A DNA stretch of 64,000 nt, from the NCBI GenBank assembly GCA_039801505.1, contig JBDRUV010000002.1:62001-126000 (forward strand), written 5' to 3'. The translations under genes were made by a program, and so were the position numbers. Positions 1 to 9,671 of the stretch are shown here, one piece after another. The DNA is from a candidate division WOR-3 bacterium (GTDB lineage Bacteria > Hydrothermota > Tepidihabitantia > Tepidihabitantales > CAIPLT01). A model generated the notes under the pieces. It was given only the letters and a program-made list of their open reading frames with translations. It made no database searches and was not told where the DNA came from. How positions within the stretch are numbered: position 1 is the first letter of the stretch; each line of letters starts with the position of its first letter.

Positions 1-1582
1 TAAGTTCTTTAACTAGGCCTTCTTGAATCTTTTGCTGTAATTCTACTAAACCTAATTTATTAGCTGCAAGCTGCTTTAATTTTGTATCACGTTTAAGTAG
101 TGCTCGACGCGTTGCAATTTCTCGGGCTGTGCGTTCATCAGCGACCACCTCGAAACGTTCCCCAGGTTCAGGGAGTCCTGATGACCCCAAGACCTGAACC
201 GGTATCGAAGGGGTTGCTTCTTCTAGCCGCTCAAAATTCTCGTTTAGTAAATCTCGCACTCGGCCGTAGTATGACCCACATACAAATGCGTCGCCTTTTC
301 TTAAGGTACCTTGTTGGACCAACAAGGTAATGATATTCCCTCGACCCCGATCCCGACGGCTTTCAATTACAACGCCCTTGGCTGGCCCATCATAAACTGC
401 ACTTATTTTGAGTTCTTCTGCTAAAAGCAAAATTGCTTCCAGTAAATCTTCTATGCCCATACCGGTTCTTACAGAGGTTAATACGCATAGGGTATCCCCA
501 CCGTACCCCTCAACCCGTAAACCGTGTTGGGCTAATTGACTTTTTACCATTTCTGGATTTGCCGTGGCTAGGTCACATTTTGTGATTGCAACAATAATTG
601 GTACCCCAGCAGCCCGGGCGTGATTTATCGCCTCAATAGTTTGGGGCATAACTCCGTCATCAGCCGCAACTACAAGCACTGCAATATCGGTAACTTGAGC
701 ACCGCGAGCGCGCATTGCTGTAAATGCCTCATGACCTGGGGTATCAAGAAAAGTAATTTTTTTATCTTTATAATGGACCAAATATGCACCAGTATGCTGA
801 GTAATTCTTCCGTACTCTTTTTCGGCAACTTTAGTTTTTCTTATATAATCAAGCAGAGAGGTTTTTCCATGGTCAACATGCCCCATTACTACAACAACAG
901 GTGGACGTTCTTTAGGTTCTCCGGTTACAGTAGTAGGGGCAATAATCTCTTCTTCAATTTCCACTTCAAGCTTGAATTCGTCAGCCAAGAGCAAAATAGT
1001 CTCGGTGTCAAGCCTTTGATTTACCGTAGCTAAAAGCCCGATGTTTAAACATTTTTTGATAATTTCGGCTACGGAAACCCCAAAAAGACTAGCTAATTCG
1101 GCAACACTAACATAAGGGGGAACTTTAATTTTTTTACTTACTTCAACCGGCTTTTGCTCTCGCTCTCGATGTTTTTCTGGACGAGGTCTTGGTCGCGGTT
1201 GTGGAGTAATTATTTTAGGGCTAACCAATTTAGGAGCTGAATTAAATTTAGGTGGTTGAGGTGATGCCGGTATTTGAAGTTTCTTTTTTAATGACTCTTT
1301 AACTACAAATTTCTCTTGCTTAACCCGCGCTTTAACTTTTTCAAATTCTTCTTGGGTAATGCGAGCCGTAAAACCCCGCGGTGGATAACCTAGTTCTTTT
1401 AAAATACTAACAAAGGCCTCACAAGAAAGATTTAGGTATTTAGCTGCAACAAATAACTTTAATCCCTTGCTCTCTTTTTCTTTACTTTTTGTTTGTGTTT
1501 TTGGTTTTTCGCTTTTAGCGGCATTGGTTGGTTGGTCTTTAGAATTCGAGAGATCCTTATGCGGTTCTTTTATTTCTTCCAT
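1..1582 (-). CDS. infB: Translation initiation factor IF-2, N-terminal part (runs off the left edge)
   Basis: IF-2 is the GTPase that brings initiator tRNA to the 30S subunit. The reverse strand reads open from ATG at 1582 to base 1, about 527 residues, without reaching a stop. Visible parts are a Lys-rich N-terminal region, a first IF2_N-like segment, a Pro/Arg-rich linker, a second IF2_N segment (VSVAELASLFGVS) and the G domain with [12 protein letters not shown] (G1), DTPGHEAF (G3) and TKCD (G4). After it comes a domain II beta-barrel ending in a PGERFEVV-type segment. The start overlaps the end of nusA by 13 bases, indicating translational coupling in a rimP-nusA-infB operon. The C-terminal domains lie outside the window. 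Confidence 0.96.
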   Translation of the reverse strand, partial: MEEIKEPHKDLSNSKDQPTNAAKSEKPKTQTKSKEKESKGLKLFVAAKYLNLSCEAFVSILKELGYPPRGFTARITQEEFEKVKARVKQEKFVVKESLKKKLQIPASPQPPKFNSAPKLVSPKIITPQPRPRPRPEKHREREQKPVEVSKKIKVPPYVSVAELASLFGVSVAEIIKKCLNIGLLATVNQRLDTETILLLADEFKLEVEIEEEIIAPTTVTGEPKERPPVVVVMGHVDHGKTSLLDYIRKTKVAEKEYGRITQHTGAYLVHYKDKKITFLDTPGHEAFTAMRARGAQVTDIAVLVVAADDGVMPQTIEAINHARAAGVPIIVAITKCDLATANPEMVKSQLAQHGLRVEGYGGDTLCVLTSVRTGMGIEDLLEAILLLAEELKISAVYDGPAKGVVIESRRDRGRGNIITLLVQQGTLRKGDAFVCGSYYGRVRDLLNENFERLEEATPSIPVQVLGSSGLPEPGERFEVVADERTAREIATRRALLKRDTKLKQLAANKLGLVELQQKIQEGLVKEL

Positions 1583-2811
1583 AAGGCTTCTTTTATCGTC
1601 TGTTTGATTTCTTCAATTTTTTCTGGCGCGTAATTTGTTCTTTCCGCCAGCTGTTCGGTCGGAACCGATAAAACATCAAAAGCCGTAAAAATTTCAGCAT
1701 CGTTTAATTTTGCAACTACTTCTTCGTCTAAATTTAAGTCTTTAATTTTTACTGTTCGACCCTTATCCGTTAAAAGTTTATCTTCGTATGACGATGCCTT
1801 TAATACTTCTAATTCTACTCCAACAAGTTTGCCAGCCAAAGTAACATTTTGTCCTTTCTTGCCAATTGCCACCGATAAATCTTCATCTGGAACAATTACA
1901 AAATATTTGTCGTTTTCCTTAAAGATTTCTTTAATTGAAGCTGGAGCTAATGCTCGACTGATAAAGGTTGCAATGTCTTTAGAATAAAGAACAATGTCAA
2001 TTTTTTCTCCGGAAAGTTCTTTAATAATTGTTTGAATTCGTGATTTCCGATACCCAACACATGCCCCCACCGGATCAACCTTATCGTCGTTGGAAGTTAC
2101 CGCAACCTTGGCTCTGATACCGGGAATTCTGGCAATTGCCTTTATTTCCACAATTCCCTCGCGAATTTCTGGGACCTCCTGATATAAAAGTTTCTTTAAA
2201 AAGTCATTGTGAGCACGAGACAGGTAGATTCTTGGTCCAATTGGAGTTTTTTCGACCCGATAAATAAGTGCTTTAATTGCCCCGCCGATTCGATAATGAT
2301 CTGTTTTGAGCTGGTCCCGATTTAAAAGAATTGCTTCTACAAGTCCAATGTTAACAGTGATTTCGTTTTCGTTGATTTTAGTTATTGTACCTGACACAAT
2401 TTCGCCGCGTTTTCGGTTATATTCATCAAACAGTTTATTGCGCTCGGCCTCGCGCAATTTGACCATTAATTCATCAGAAGCTTTACGAATAGCACTACGG
2501 CCAATTTCTAATAACGGAAGTGGTACGCGAATTGTCATGCCAATTTGGGCTTCAGGATTTGATTTTAAAGCATCCTCTAATTTAATCTCGGTGATTGGAT
2601 CTTTAGGATTTTCAACTACTTTCTTAAGTAAATAGACATTTAATTCTGAGTTATCAGGCTTAAACTCAACCTCGGCTTTTACATTTTTGCCAAAACGTCT
2701 TTTTAATCCTTCCAGGATTGCTAATTTTAAAGTTTCGATAACGTAAGTAATATCAACATTTCGAATACGAGCAAGTTGTGTTATTAAGGCTGATATCTCT
2801 TTCTGATTCAT
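1570..2811 (-). CDS. nusA: Transcription termination/antitermination factor NusA
   Basis: RNA polymerase-binding elongation factor controlling pausing, termination and antitermination. The 413-residue protein has the NusA N-terminal domain (about 1-135), an S1 domain (about 136-200, VSGTITKINENEITV), then two KH domains (DPVGACVGYRKSRIQTI near 230-250 and VAIGKKGQNVTLAGKLVG near 315-330). A short C-terminal helix-hairpin-helix-like tail follows (LNDAEIFTAFDVLSVPTEQ). It lacks the duplicated acidic repeats of enterobacterial NusA, as is usual outside proteobacteria. The start overlaps the rimP stop by one base and its end overlaps infB, so all three genes form one transcript. Confidence 0.96.
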   Translation of the reverse strand: MNQKEISALITQLARIRNVDITYVIETLKLAILEGLKRRFGKNVKAEVEFKPDNSELNVYLLKKVVENPKDPITEIKLEDALKSNPEAQIGMTIRVPLPLLEIGRSAIRKASDELMVKLREAERNKLFDEYNRKRGEIVSGTITKINENEITVNIGLVEAILLNRDQLKTDHYRIGGAIKALIYRVEKTPIGPRIYLSRAHNDFLKKLLYQEVPEIREGIVEIKAIARIPGIRAKVAVTSNDDKVDPVGACVGYRKSRIQTIIKELSGEKIDIVLYSKDIATFISRALAPASIKEIFKENDKYFVIVPDEDLSVAIGKKGQNVTLAGKLVGVELEVLKASSYEDKLLTDKGRTVKIKDLNLDEEVVAKLNDAEIFTAFDVLSVPTEQLAERTNYAPEKIEEIKQTIKEALWKK

Positions 2812-3323
2812 TAGGCCTCCTTGCAGTTATTTTCGCGATTCAAATCTTTTCGCTTTTTATGCGATGAAAACAGTTCTTCTGTGGAAACTTTAAGTTGCGC
2901 GAATGTAATATCCTCATAACTAATAGTATTTTGAGAAATTTCGTTATTGGAAGAGATGGTTTCTAGTACAATACCCTCCGGCGAAATTTTTTCTAGTTTA
3001 CCTATATAACTTGAGGATTTAGTCCGAACTAAGACAGTTTTCCCAACCACTTCTTCAAAATCGCGTTGATGTCTAAGCTTTCTTTCGATCCCGGGCGAAG
3101 ATACTTCTAAAAAATAGCGGTGAAATATTAAATTAGCCTTATCAAGCGCGTCAGATAATACTTCAGATACTCGGGCGCAAGTCTCTATGGTTATACCATC
3201 TTTACTGGTAATAAAGACCCTAAGGGTACGACCTTTAAATTCCACGTCATATACTTCCAGGCCACAGGCATTTACCGTTTTATTGATTAACGCTTTTAAC
3301 TCAGGTGTTAACTGGCTATTCAT
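2811..3323 (-). CDS. rimP: Ribosome maturation factor RimP
   Basis: RimP assists 30S subunit maturation. The 170-residue protein has the usual N-terminal alpha/beta domain with the family signature LEVSSPGIERKLRHQRDFEE (about residues 92-111), followed by an SH3-like C-terminal domain (GKTVLVRTKSSSYIGKLEKI). The GGAG ribosome site lies about six bases before ATG 3323. It is first gene of the rimP-nusA-infB operon. A strong promoter lies about 75 bases upstream on the minus strand. The C-terminal tail is Lys/Arg-rich and probably disordered. Confidence 0.93.
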   Translation of the reverse strand: MNSQLTPELKALINKTVNACGLEVYDVEFKGRTLRVFITSKDGITIETCARVSEVLSDALDKANLIFHRYFLEVSSPGIERKLRHQRDFEEVVGKTVLVRTKSSSYIGKLEKISPEGIVLETISSNNEISQNTISYEDITFAQLKVSTEELFSSHKKRKDLNRENNCKEA

Positions 3324-3375
3324 ATGCTTCTCCGCCTGCTAAATGTTTAATTTTTAAATAACGAAAAAGGCGGCT

Positions 3376-3389
3376 CGGACCTTGGTCCG
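3376..3389. repeat. 14-bp palindrome at the predicted rimP transcript start
   Basis: CGGACCTTGGTCCG is a perfect inverted repeat lying 8-21 bases downstream of the rimP -10 box, at the predicted transcript start. It could be a protein operator or a 5'-terminal hairpin protecting the mRNA. The palindrome is seen; the role is inference. Confidence 0.5.
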
Positions 3390-3396
3390 TATGGAT

Positions 3397-3424
3397 ATTA
3401 TAATTGATTTTGGCGCTAAGTCAA
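3397..3424 (-). promoter_or_regulatory. Sigma-70-type promoter of rimP-nusA-infB
   Basis: On the minus strand TTGACT (3424-3419) is followed after 16 bases by a perfect TATAAT (3402-3397). It predicts a start near 3390 and a leader of about 65 bases. The match is to the general bacterial housekeeping consensus. Confidence 0.75.
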
Positions 3425-3533
3425 GAGTTATAGGAAAATTATTAAAGCCCCTTGGGCTCCAAGATAATAAATTCAGTTTTATTGGGTTAGTAAATATAGT
3501 CTAAGCCGTTTTTTAAACACGATAATCGGGCTA

Positions 3534-3611
3534 TTGAAATTTTTTATTTTTTGTTTATAATATATGTTAAAACAAAATAAATATTGACAAACCAAAAATT
3601 TTAAGTAAAGT
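3534..3611 (+). promoter_or_regulatory. Promoter(s) of rpsO-pnp
   Basis: TTGAAA (3534-3539), 16 bases, TATAAT (3556-3561) is the best match. A second candidate, TTGACA (3584-3589), 16 bases, TAAAGT (3606-3611), lies closer to rpsO. A GGAGG ribosome site follows at 3625-3629. The 311-base divergent intergenic region also holds a small AGCCC/GGGCT hairpin at 3446-3458. Confidence 0.65.
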
Positions 3612-3634
3612 TAGGAAAACATACGGAGGCATTT

Positions 3635-3907
3635 ATGGTAATGACTAAGGAGCAGAAGAGTAAGCTGATCAGCGAATTTAGGCTTCACGAGAAAGACACC
3701 GGTTCTCCTGAAGTTCAAATAGCCTTATTAACAGAAAGAATTAGAATTCTCACTGAACATTTAAAAGCGCACCCGAAAGACAAACATTCACGACGCGGTC
3801 TTATTAAAATGGTTAATGAGCGCCGTCGGCACTTAAATTATCTTTTCAAGTATCATAAAGACCGATATCAAAAAATTGTTGAGCGCTTGAATCTTCGTGG
3901 ATTATGA
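3635..3907 (+). CDS. rpsO: 30S ribosomal protein S15
   Basis: S15 is a primary 16S rRNA-binding protein of the 30S platform. The 90-residue product matches the family length and contains its hallmark [19 protein letters not shown], then [11 protein letters not shown] and the RRHLNYL helix near the C-terminus. GGAGG lies five bases before ATG 3635; a second in-frame ATG two codons later is a weaker alternative. The stop overlaps the pnp start (ATGA), the widespread rpsO-pnp pairing. Confidence 0.98.
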   Translation: MVMTKEQKSKLISEFRLHEKDTGSPEVQIALLTERIRILTEHLKAHPKDKHSRRGLIKMVNERRRHLNYLFKYHKDRYQKIVERLNLRGL

Positions 3908-6027
3908 AAAAGGTTGAGCTTGAAATCAACCGGCGGCGGCTAATTCTAGAAACCGGGGTCTTGGCTCGACAAGCAGCGGGAAGCGTTTTAGTACGCTACG
4001 GTGACACGGTAGTATTGGTTTGTGCGGTCTACAATAAGGACTCAATTAGCCAAGAGGATTTTTTACCTCTTACAGTTGATTATCGGGAACCGACCTATGC
4101 TGCAGGTAAAATACCCGGCGGATTTTTTAAACGCGAGGGTAAACCCCGGGATAAAGAAATTCTGGTTTCACGATTGATGGACCGACCAATTCGGCCGCTT
4201 TTTCCCAAAGACTATCATATTGAGACTCAAATCGTTGGATCGCTCCTTTCCAGTGATTTGGAAAACGAAGGAGATTTTTTAGGAATAATTGGGGCCTCTA
4301 CGGCGCTTTTGATTTCAGAAATTCCCTTTACAATTCCAGTTGGGGCTGTCCGGATTGCCAAAATTGACAATGATTATATAATCAATCCGACTCTTACCGA
4401 GCAAGATCGGTCCATTATGAATTTTATTGTGGCTGGTACTAAAGATTCTATTGTGATGATCGAGGGTAGTGCTCGGGAAGTCAGTAATGAAGATTTTATT
4501 CGCGGGTTAGAAATTGCTCATCAGGAGATTAAAAAAATTGTGGAATTACAAGAAGAGCTAGCCGGAGCAGTAGGCAAGCCCAAATTGGAAATTGAAGAAT
4601 GGTATCCCAAAGAACTTCAAGAAACCAGAAGTCAAATTGAGGGTATAATTAAAGAAAAAGTGAAAGAGTTAGTAGTTGAGGCTAATAACATCCAAGAAAA
4701 ACAACAGCATGCTCGGGCTTTAAATGAAGTTATAAACAAAGCATATGAGATGGTGTCAACCCAGTATCCTAATGCTAAGAGTATTGTAACAGCAATTGTG
4801 GACGACATTGTCCGGGAAGATGTTCGACGGAGAATTTTAGAACAAAGGCAACGCCTAGATGGCCGTAGCCCAAATGATATCCGCCCTATAACCTGTTCGA
4901 TTGGTATTTTACCTCGCACCCATGGTTCGGCATTATTTACTCGAGGACAAACTCAGGCCTTAGCGGTAACGACTTTGGGTACGAAATCGGATGAGCAAAT
5001 AGTTGATGATCTTGAACGGCAGGAAACTAAATCGTTTATGCTACATTACAATTTCCCTGGTTTTTCCACCGGAGAAGTGAGGCCATTTAAGGGGCCAAGT
5101 CGGCGCGAGATTGGCCACGGAGCATTAGCTGAGCGAGCACTGGAGGCGGTTTTACCTTCTGAGGAATGTTTCCCCTATACAATTAGGGTTGTTTCTGATA
5201 TTTTAGAATCTAACGGTTCTTCATCTATGGCCACGGTATGTAGTGCTTCTTTGTCCTTAATGGACGCTGGTGTTCCGATTAAACGGGCAGTTGCGGGTAT
5301 ATCAATCGGACTGGTAAAAGAAGATAATAATTATGTATTACTTAACGATATTATTGGCGCTGAGGATCATTACGGCGATATGGATTTTAAGGTAGCCGGG
5401 ACCAGCATAGGTATTACCGCAGTGCAATTAGATTTAAAAATCACCGGTGTCCCCATCGAAATTTTAAAAGAAGCTTTAGACCGAGCCACGGTAGTAAGAA
5501 ATGAAATCTTAAATATTATGGCCAAGACAATCGATGCGCCAAGGCGCAGTATTTCTCAGTATGCCCCGAGAATTACAGCGTTTAAAGTTAAAAAAGATAA
5601 AATTGGTGATATTATCGGGCCCGGCGGTAAGGTAATAAGGAGAATTATTGACGAGACCGGGGCGACAATTGACATCGACAATGACGGCGAAGTTACCATT
5701 TCGGCACCCACAGATGAGCAACTTCAAAAGGCCCGCGATATGATTTTAGAAATTGTTGAAGAAGTTCAAGTTGGCAAAATTTATACTGGCACTGTAAAAC
5801 GAATCGCAAATTTTGGAGCTTTTGTGGAAATTTTACCCGGTAAAGAAGGATTGGTGCATATTTCACAGTTGGCTAAACACCGGATAAGGAATGTCAACGA
5901 TGTGGTGAAGGTGGGGGATATAATTAAAGTTAAAGTGATCGGTATTGATGATATGGGCCGTATTAATCTCTCAAAGCGATTAGCCGATCAAGCAAATAAC
6001 TCTTCATCGTTTAAACCACGACGTTAA
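3904..6027 (+). CDS. pnp: Polyribonucleotide nucleotidyltransferase (PNPase)
   Basis: Phosphorolytic 3'-5' exoribonuclease of RNA turnover. The 707 residues give the standard order: a first RNase PH domain ([17 protein letters not shown], later [12 protein letters not shown] and [12 protein letters not shown]), an all-helical linker, then a second catalytic RNase PH domain ([41 protein letters not shown]). A KH domain with the GPGGK loop (about residues 570-574) and an S1 domain ([19 protein letters not shown], about 625-695) follow. ATG 3904 overlaps the rpsO stop. In many bacteria pnp mRNA is autoregulated through rpsO; nothing here shows that directly. Confidence 0.98.
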   Translation: MKKVELEINRRRLILETGVLARQAAGSVLVRYGDTVVLVCAVYNKDSISQEDFLPLTVDYREPTYAAGKIPGGFFKREGKPRDKEILVSRLMDRPIRPLFPKDYHIETQIVGSLLSSDLENEGDFLGIIGASTALLISEIPFTIPVGAVRIAKIDNDYIINPTLTEQDRSIMNFIVAGTKDSIVMIEGSAREVSNEDFIRGLEIAHQEIKKIVELQEELAGAVGKPKLEIEEWYPKELQETRSQIEGIIKEKVKELVVEANNIQEKQQHARALNEVINKAYEMVSTQYPNAKSIVTAIVDDIVREDVRRRILEQRQRLDGRSPNDIRPITCSIGILPRTHGSALFTRGQTQALAVTTLGTKSDEQIVDDLERQETKSFMLHYNFPGFSTGEVRPFKGPSRREIGHGALAERALEAVLPSEECFPYTIRVVSDILESNGSSSMATVCSASLSLMDAGVPIKRAVAGISIGLVKEDNNYVLLNDIIGAEDHYGDMDFKVAGTSIGITAVQLDLKITGVPIEILKEALDRATVVRNEILNIMAKTIDAPRRSISQYAPRITAFKVKKDKIGDIIGPGGKVIRRIIDETGATIDIDNDGEVTISAPTDEQLQKARDMILEIVEEVQVGKIYTGTVKRIANFGAFVEILPGKEGLVHISQLAKHRIRNVNDVVKVGDIIKVKVIGIDDMGRINLSKRLADQANNSSSFKPRR

Positions 6028-6071
6028 TAATTACGCATAAGTTCAACTGAAAAGAGGTTGTTAATTAAACA

Positions 6072-7334
6072 ATGGCTGAGGAGCATGTTGTTTCGCTAGA
6101 ACTTACTGATGGTCTTGCAGTGGTAGTAGAAAAAATACCCGATCTTAAATCCGGAGCATCGGTAATATGTTTTAGATGCGGGAGTCGCAATGAGTTGCCA
6201 AACAAGTCAGGACTTACTAATTTACTTTTAGGATTAATGTTTAGACAGACAAAGAACAAAACCTCTAGGGAAATTCAACGGTATATTGAAAGTTTGGGGG
6301 CCGTACTAGATTCTTTTGTTTCAAAAGAAATTTCGGGAATTTATGCCCGTTATCTGACGGATAAATTAGTTGATGTTTGGAACTTAAGTGAAGAAATTAT
6401 TAGTTTACCGCTCTTTACTGAGGAGGAACTTCAGAAAGAAAAAAAACTAATTGAAAACGAAATCATTTCTGACGAAGATGATGCCGAGAAATATTTGTTT
6501 ACCCGATTTTACAAGCAACTGTTTCCGGCTCATCCATTAGGTAACCGAATCGTCGGAGAAATTGCAAGTATTTCTCAAATTTTATTAGACGACATTAAGA
6601 ATTACTATAATTATTTTCTAGGTGCTCCGCTTTGTATTTCTGTAGCAGGAGACATTGATTTAAACTTTGTGGTCGAAAAAGCAGAACAATTAAAGAGCAT
6701 CTTAAAACACTCTGCGACTAATTCCTTAATCAATATTAATCAAAAGGTACCCCAAAATATTAAATTTTCTTCTATTAATATAAAAAAAGCCGGTTTACTT
6801 CAAAGTTACACGGCAATTGGATGGTATACCTACTCGTACTTAAGTAAGTACTATTTCCCGATGGTTCTTGCTAATACAATTTTCGGTGGTTGTATTAGCT
6901 CCCGTTTATATTACGAAATTCGAGAGAAGCGGGGTCTTGTGTATTCAATTTCGTCATTTTTAGATTTTTATTCGGATGTTGGCATCTGGGGTATATATTT
7001 TGTAACCCAACCTAAACTTGTTGATAAGGTTACTGAGATTATATTAAATGAAGTTCAGCAACTTCGAACTAGAGGTATCTCTCACGAAGAGCTTGATTTA
7101 GCTCGAAATTATATCAAATCCGACATTGTAATTCGCAATGAAAATCCCCTAGCTCGAGCAATGCGTAATGCCCGCAACAAGTTGCTTTTGAGTCGAACTC
7201 CAACGATTCTTGATACTTTACAAGAAATCGAAGATGTTACTTTGTCCCAAGTTAATGAAGCCATTGCTGGATTGGAAGGTGAACCTCTGGTAGTAAATCT
7301 AATACCTGAAGAAAATGACAGAATCAGCGATTAA
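6072..7334 (+). CDS. M16 family peptidase-like protein, catalytically degenerate partner subunit
   Basis: M16 zinc metallopeptidase fold (two pitrilysin-like halves, 420 residues). The zinc motif HxxEH expected near residue 50 is missing; the segment reads SGLTNLLLGLMF. The C-terminal half keeps the substrate-binding Arg/Tyr region (YYEIREKRGLVYSISS). The neighbour starting at 7315 has the opposite pattern, so the two should form a heterodimer with the active site on one chain, as in bacterial M16B pairs and mitochondrial processing peptidase. The gene lies 44 bases after pnp, with which M16 genes are often clustered. The substrate is unknown. No signal peptide is evident, so it is probably cytoplasmic. 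Confidence 0.85.
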   Translation: MAEEHVVSLELTDGLAVVVEKIPDLKSGASVICFRCGSRNELPNKSGLTNLLLGLMFRQTKNKTSREIQRYIESLGAVLDSFVSKEISGIYARYLTDKLVDVWNLSEEIISLPLFTEEELQKEKKLIENEIISDEDDAEKYLFTRFYKQLFPAHPLGNRIVGEIASISQILLDDIKNYYNYFLGAPLCISVAGDIDLNFVVEKAEQLKSILKHSATNSLININQKVPQNIKFSSINIKKAGLLQSYTAIGWYTYSYLSKYYFPMVLANTIFGGCISSRLYYEIREKRGLVYSISSFLDFYSDVGIWGIYFVTQPKLVDKVTEIILNEVQQLRTRGISHEELDLARNYIKSDIVIRNENPLARAMRNARNKLLLSRTPTILDTLQEIEDVTLSQVNEAIAGLEGEPLVVNLIPEENDRISD

Positions 7335-8649
7335 CATTATAAAACTCAATCAACGAGTAACGGTTGTCACCGAGAGCATGCCTTGGCTAAATTCTTTAGC
7401 CTTGGGCTTTATGTTCGAAACCGGAAGTCGCGATGAGGACTTAACCAATAATGGCATTACACATTTTATTGAACATATGACTTTTAAGGGCACCGAAGAT
7501 AAGACTGCCTATGATATCGCCCGAACCCTTGAACGGTTAGGGGTATTTGTTAATGGTTACACGACTCAAGAAGAAATGACAATATACGCGTCGATGCTTA
7601 AAGAAAAATTCAGCGAGGTTTTTCCAATACTGGTTTCGATGCTCAAGAGACGTAAATATAACCCCCAAGACTTTGATTTAGAAAAGAATGTCATAATTCA
7701 AGAAATTTTAGAAGCCCAGGATGACCCCGAGGAATTTCTTCCCGAGGTCTTTTTTCAAGAGATGTTTCCGCAAAATTCCTTAGGATTAGCGGTAGGGGGC
7801 AGTGTAGGGACGGTCCGGGGGATAACCCAGGCAATGCTTGAAGAACGCCTTGAGCACAACTGGTTAAACAGACGGTTGTGTATCTCGGTTGCCGGCAATT
7901 TAGAATTATCCGAAGTGTTAAGTCAAGCGAGAGCCCAAGGCATCTTTGGCGCAAATGAAGTTTATCAGCTAAACTGGGTGACTCCGACTAAAAACCTTAG
8001 CACAACCTTAGGGATAATTAGGCGAAACGATTTAAAACAAGTCTATGGGTTAATTGGAAATTATACCATTCCCATTACTGACCAACGCCGTTTTGCCTTA
8101 GCAGTTCTAAACCAGATAATTGGTGCCAGTCGCAGTTCGCGTCTAGTGAGCCTACTAGAGGAGGAAAAGGCCCTGGTATCTTATATCAGTAGTTTTTACG
8201 AACTGTTTTCTGATATTGGAATATGGGGAATATTTTTCGCAACTTCACCCGATTCGTTGTCTGAGGTTTTAGGATTAATAACAGAAGAGTTGAAAAAGCT
8301 TCAAAATTTTGGTATAACTAAAGATGAAATGGATAAAGCAATTAATTATCGCAAGGGATTTTTGGCCATGGCTTCTGAAGCCCCATCCTTTCGAATGCAA
8401 ATTAATGCCCGAAATTACCTGCGACTGGGCACGGTTCCGACTTTACAAGAAGTTTTAAACGAATATGATAGACTCACGCTAGACGAGGTAAACTACGGGT
8501 TAAATCTTTTAGATATTGACAATTGGCGCGGTGTGCTTATGGGGCCAATTGATAACAAACAGCTATTAAATATTAATGAATATAGACCAATTAAAGAACT
8601 TAATTTTTTACTAGAAACAAACAAAAAACCAGAAATGGGGGTTACATGA
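7315..8649 (+). CDS. M16 family zinc metallopeptidase, catalytic subunit
   Basis: Zinc endopeptidase of the pitrilysin/MPP family, 444 residues. The catalytic HxxEH is intact (HFIEH, residues 50-54) and the third zinc ligand is Glu near residue 128 (NVIIQEI). The motif that is normally REKRGLAYS in the C-terminal half has decayed to LEEEKALVSYISS, the part its partner retains. The start overlaps the upstream partner by 20 bases and its stop overlaps the alanine dehydrogenase start, so the genes are translationally coupled. Likely a cytoplasmic peptide- or protein-processing enzyme; the substrate cannot be read from sequence. Confidence 0.9.
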   Translation: MTESAINIIKLNQRVTVVTESMPWLNSLALGFMFETGSRDEDLTNNGITHFIEHMTFKGTEDKTAYDIARTLERLGVFVNGYTTQEEMTIYASMLKEKFSEVFPILVSMLKRRKYNPQDFDLEKNVIIQEILEAQDDPEEFLPEVFFQEMFPQNSLGLAVGGSVGTVRGITQAMLEERLEHNWLNRRLCISVAGNLELSEVLSQARAQGIFGANEVYQLNWVTPTKNLSTTLGIIRRNDLKQVYGLIGNYTIPITDQRRFALAVLNQIIGASRSSRLVSLLEEEKALVSYISSFYELFSDIGIWGIFFATSPDSLSEVLGLITEELKKLQNFGITKDEMDKAINYRKGFLAMASEAPSFRMQINARNYLRLGTVPTLQEVLNEYDRLTLDEVNYGLNLLDIDNWRGVLMGPIDNKQLLNINEYRPIKELNFLLETNKKPEMGVT

Positions 8650-9641
8650 AAACCTTATTTATCAATAAGGATGAAGTAAAAGAACTCTTAACGATGGAAG
8701 ATACAATCAAGGCCGTGGAACAAGCGTTCGAGGCTAAGGGACGAAAAAAAGCGGAAATGCCGTGTAAAGTATATCTTTTTTATCCTAAATACAATGGGGA
8801 TATTCGAGTGATGCCATCGTATTTACCAGAACTCAACATTTCCGGCGTTAAAGTTGTAAATGTTCATCCCGATAACCCCAAAAAATATCGTTTGCCGAGT
8901 GTGATGGCTACCATTGTGTTAATTAATCCCAAAAATGGCTTTCCAATTGCGATCCTCGATGGAACTTGGATTACCGATATGAGAACTGGTGCAGCCGGTG
9001 GTGTGGCATGTAAGTATTTAGCCCGAAAAAATTCTACTGTATTAGCCTTGATTGGGGCTGGAGTTCAGGCCGAGACGCAACTTCAGGCGATCGTTCAGGT
9101 CCGTCCGATAAAGAAAGTTAATGTTTTTGATATTAACGAACGAATCAGTAAGGCATTTGTAAAAAAGCAAAAAAAATTATTTTCGTCGATTGAATTTTAC
9201 ATTGCCAAGTCAATTAAAGACTGCGTCGCCGATGCCGACATTGTTTCTACTCAAACACCGGTCCGAAAACCCATAGTTATGAAAGATTGGATAAAACCTG
9301 GGACTCATATCAATGCCATTGGTGCTGACGCTCCGGGCAAACAAGAACTTGATCCAGAGCTTTTGCGGGTAAGTAAAATTGTCATTGATGACTGGGAACA
9401 AGCTAGCCACTCCGGAGAAATTAATGTGCCATTAACCAAAGGGATAATTACCCAGCAGGATATTTATGCCGAAATCGGCGAGGTTGTTGCCGGACTTAAG
9501 AAAGGCCGGGAATCTGACGAGGAAATTACTATATTTGATTCCACCGGCCTAGGCATTCAAGATCTAACAACTGCCTATCGAGTATATCAGATCGCTAAAC
9601 GACAAAAAATCGGCACATGGTGTTCACTTGTGAGTAAATAA
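8646..9641 (+). CDS. Alanine dehydrogenase / ornithine cyclodeaminase family protein (archaeal type)
   Basis: NAD(P)-dependent mu-crystallin/ornithine cyclodeaminase superfamily enzyme of 331 residues. The closest recognisable type is archaeal alanine dehydrogenase, which converts L-alanine to pyruvate and ammonia reversibly. Visible are the substrate-side segment SGVKVVNVHPDNP with the likely catalytic Lys69, DGTWITDMRTGAAGGVA, the Rossmann loop LIGAGVQAETQLQAI and the C-terminal SGEINVPLTKGII. It starts within the stop of the M16 gene (ATGA). The product pyruvate would feed the pyruvate oxidoreductase encoded at 14117-18458. Ornithine cyclodeaminase or another imine reductase activity cannot be excluded. 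Confidence 0.82.
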   Translation: MKTLFINKDEVKELLTMEDTIKAVEQAFEAKGRKKAEMPCKVYLFYPKYNGDIRVMPSYLPELNISGVKVVNVHPDNPKKYRLPSVMATIVLINPKNGFPIAILDGTWITDMRTGAAGGVACKYLARKNSTVLALIGAGVQAETQLQAIVQVRPIKKVNVFDINERISKAFVKKQKKLFSSIEFYIAKSIKDCVADADIVSTQTPVRKPIVMKDWIKPGTHINAIGADAPGKQELDPELLRVSKIVIDDWEQASHSGEINVPLTKGIITQQDIYAEIGEVVAGLKKGRESDEEITIFDSTGLGIQDLTTAYRVYQIAKRQKIGTWCSLVSK

Positions 9642-9671
9642 TTTTGATTTTCTTTAGTTAACTATTGGATA

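Noticed and set aside
165-200. 8-bp inverted repeat GGTTCAGG/CCTGAACC
   Set aside because: Lies within the conserved coding sequence of IF-2 domain II and is explained by the encoded protein.
620-1033. 137-codon plus-strand open frame
   Set aside because: Lies opposite the G domain of infB, which is conserved and clearly coding.
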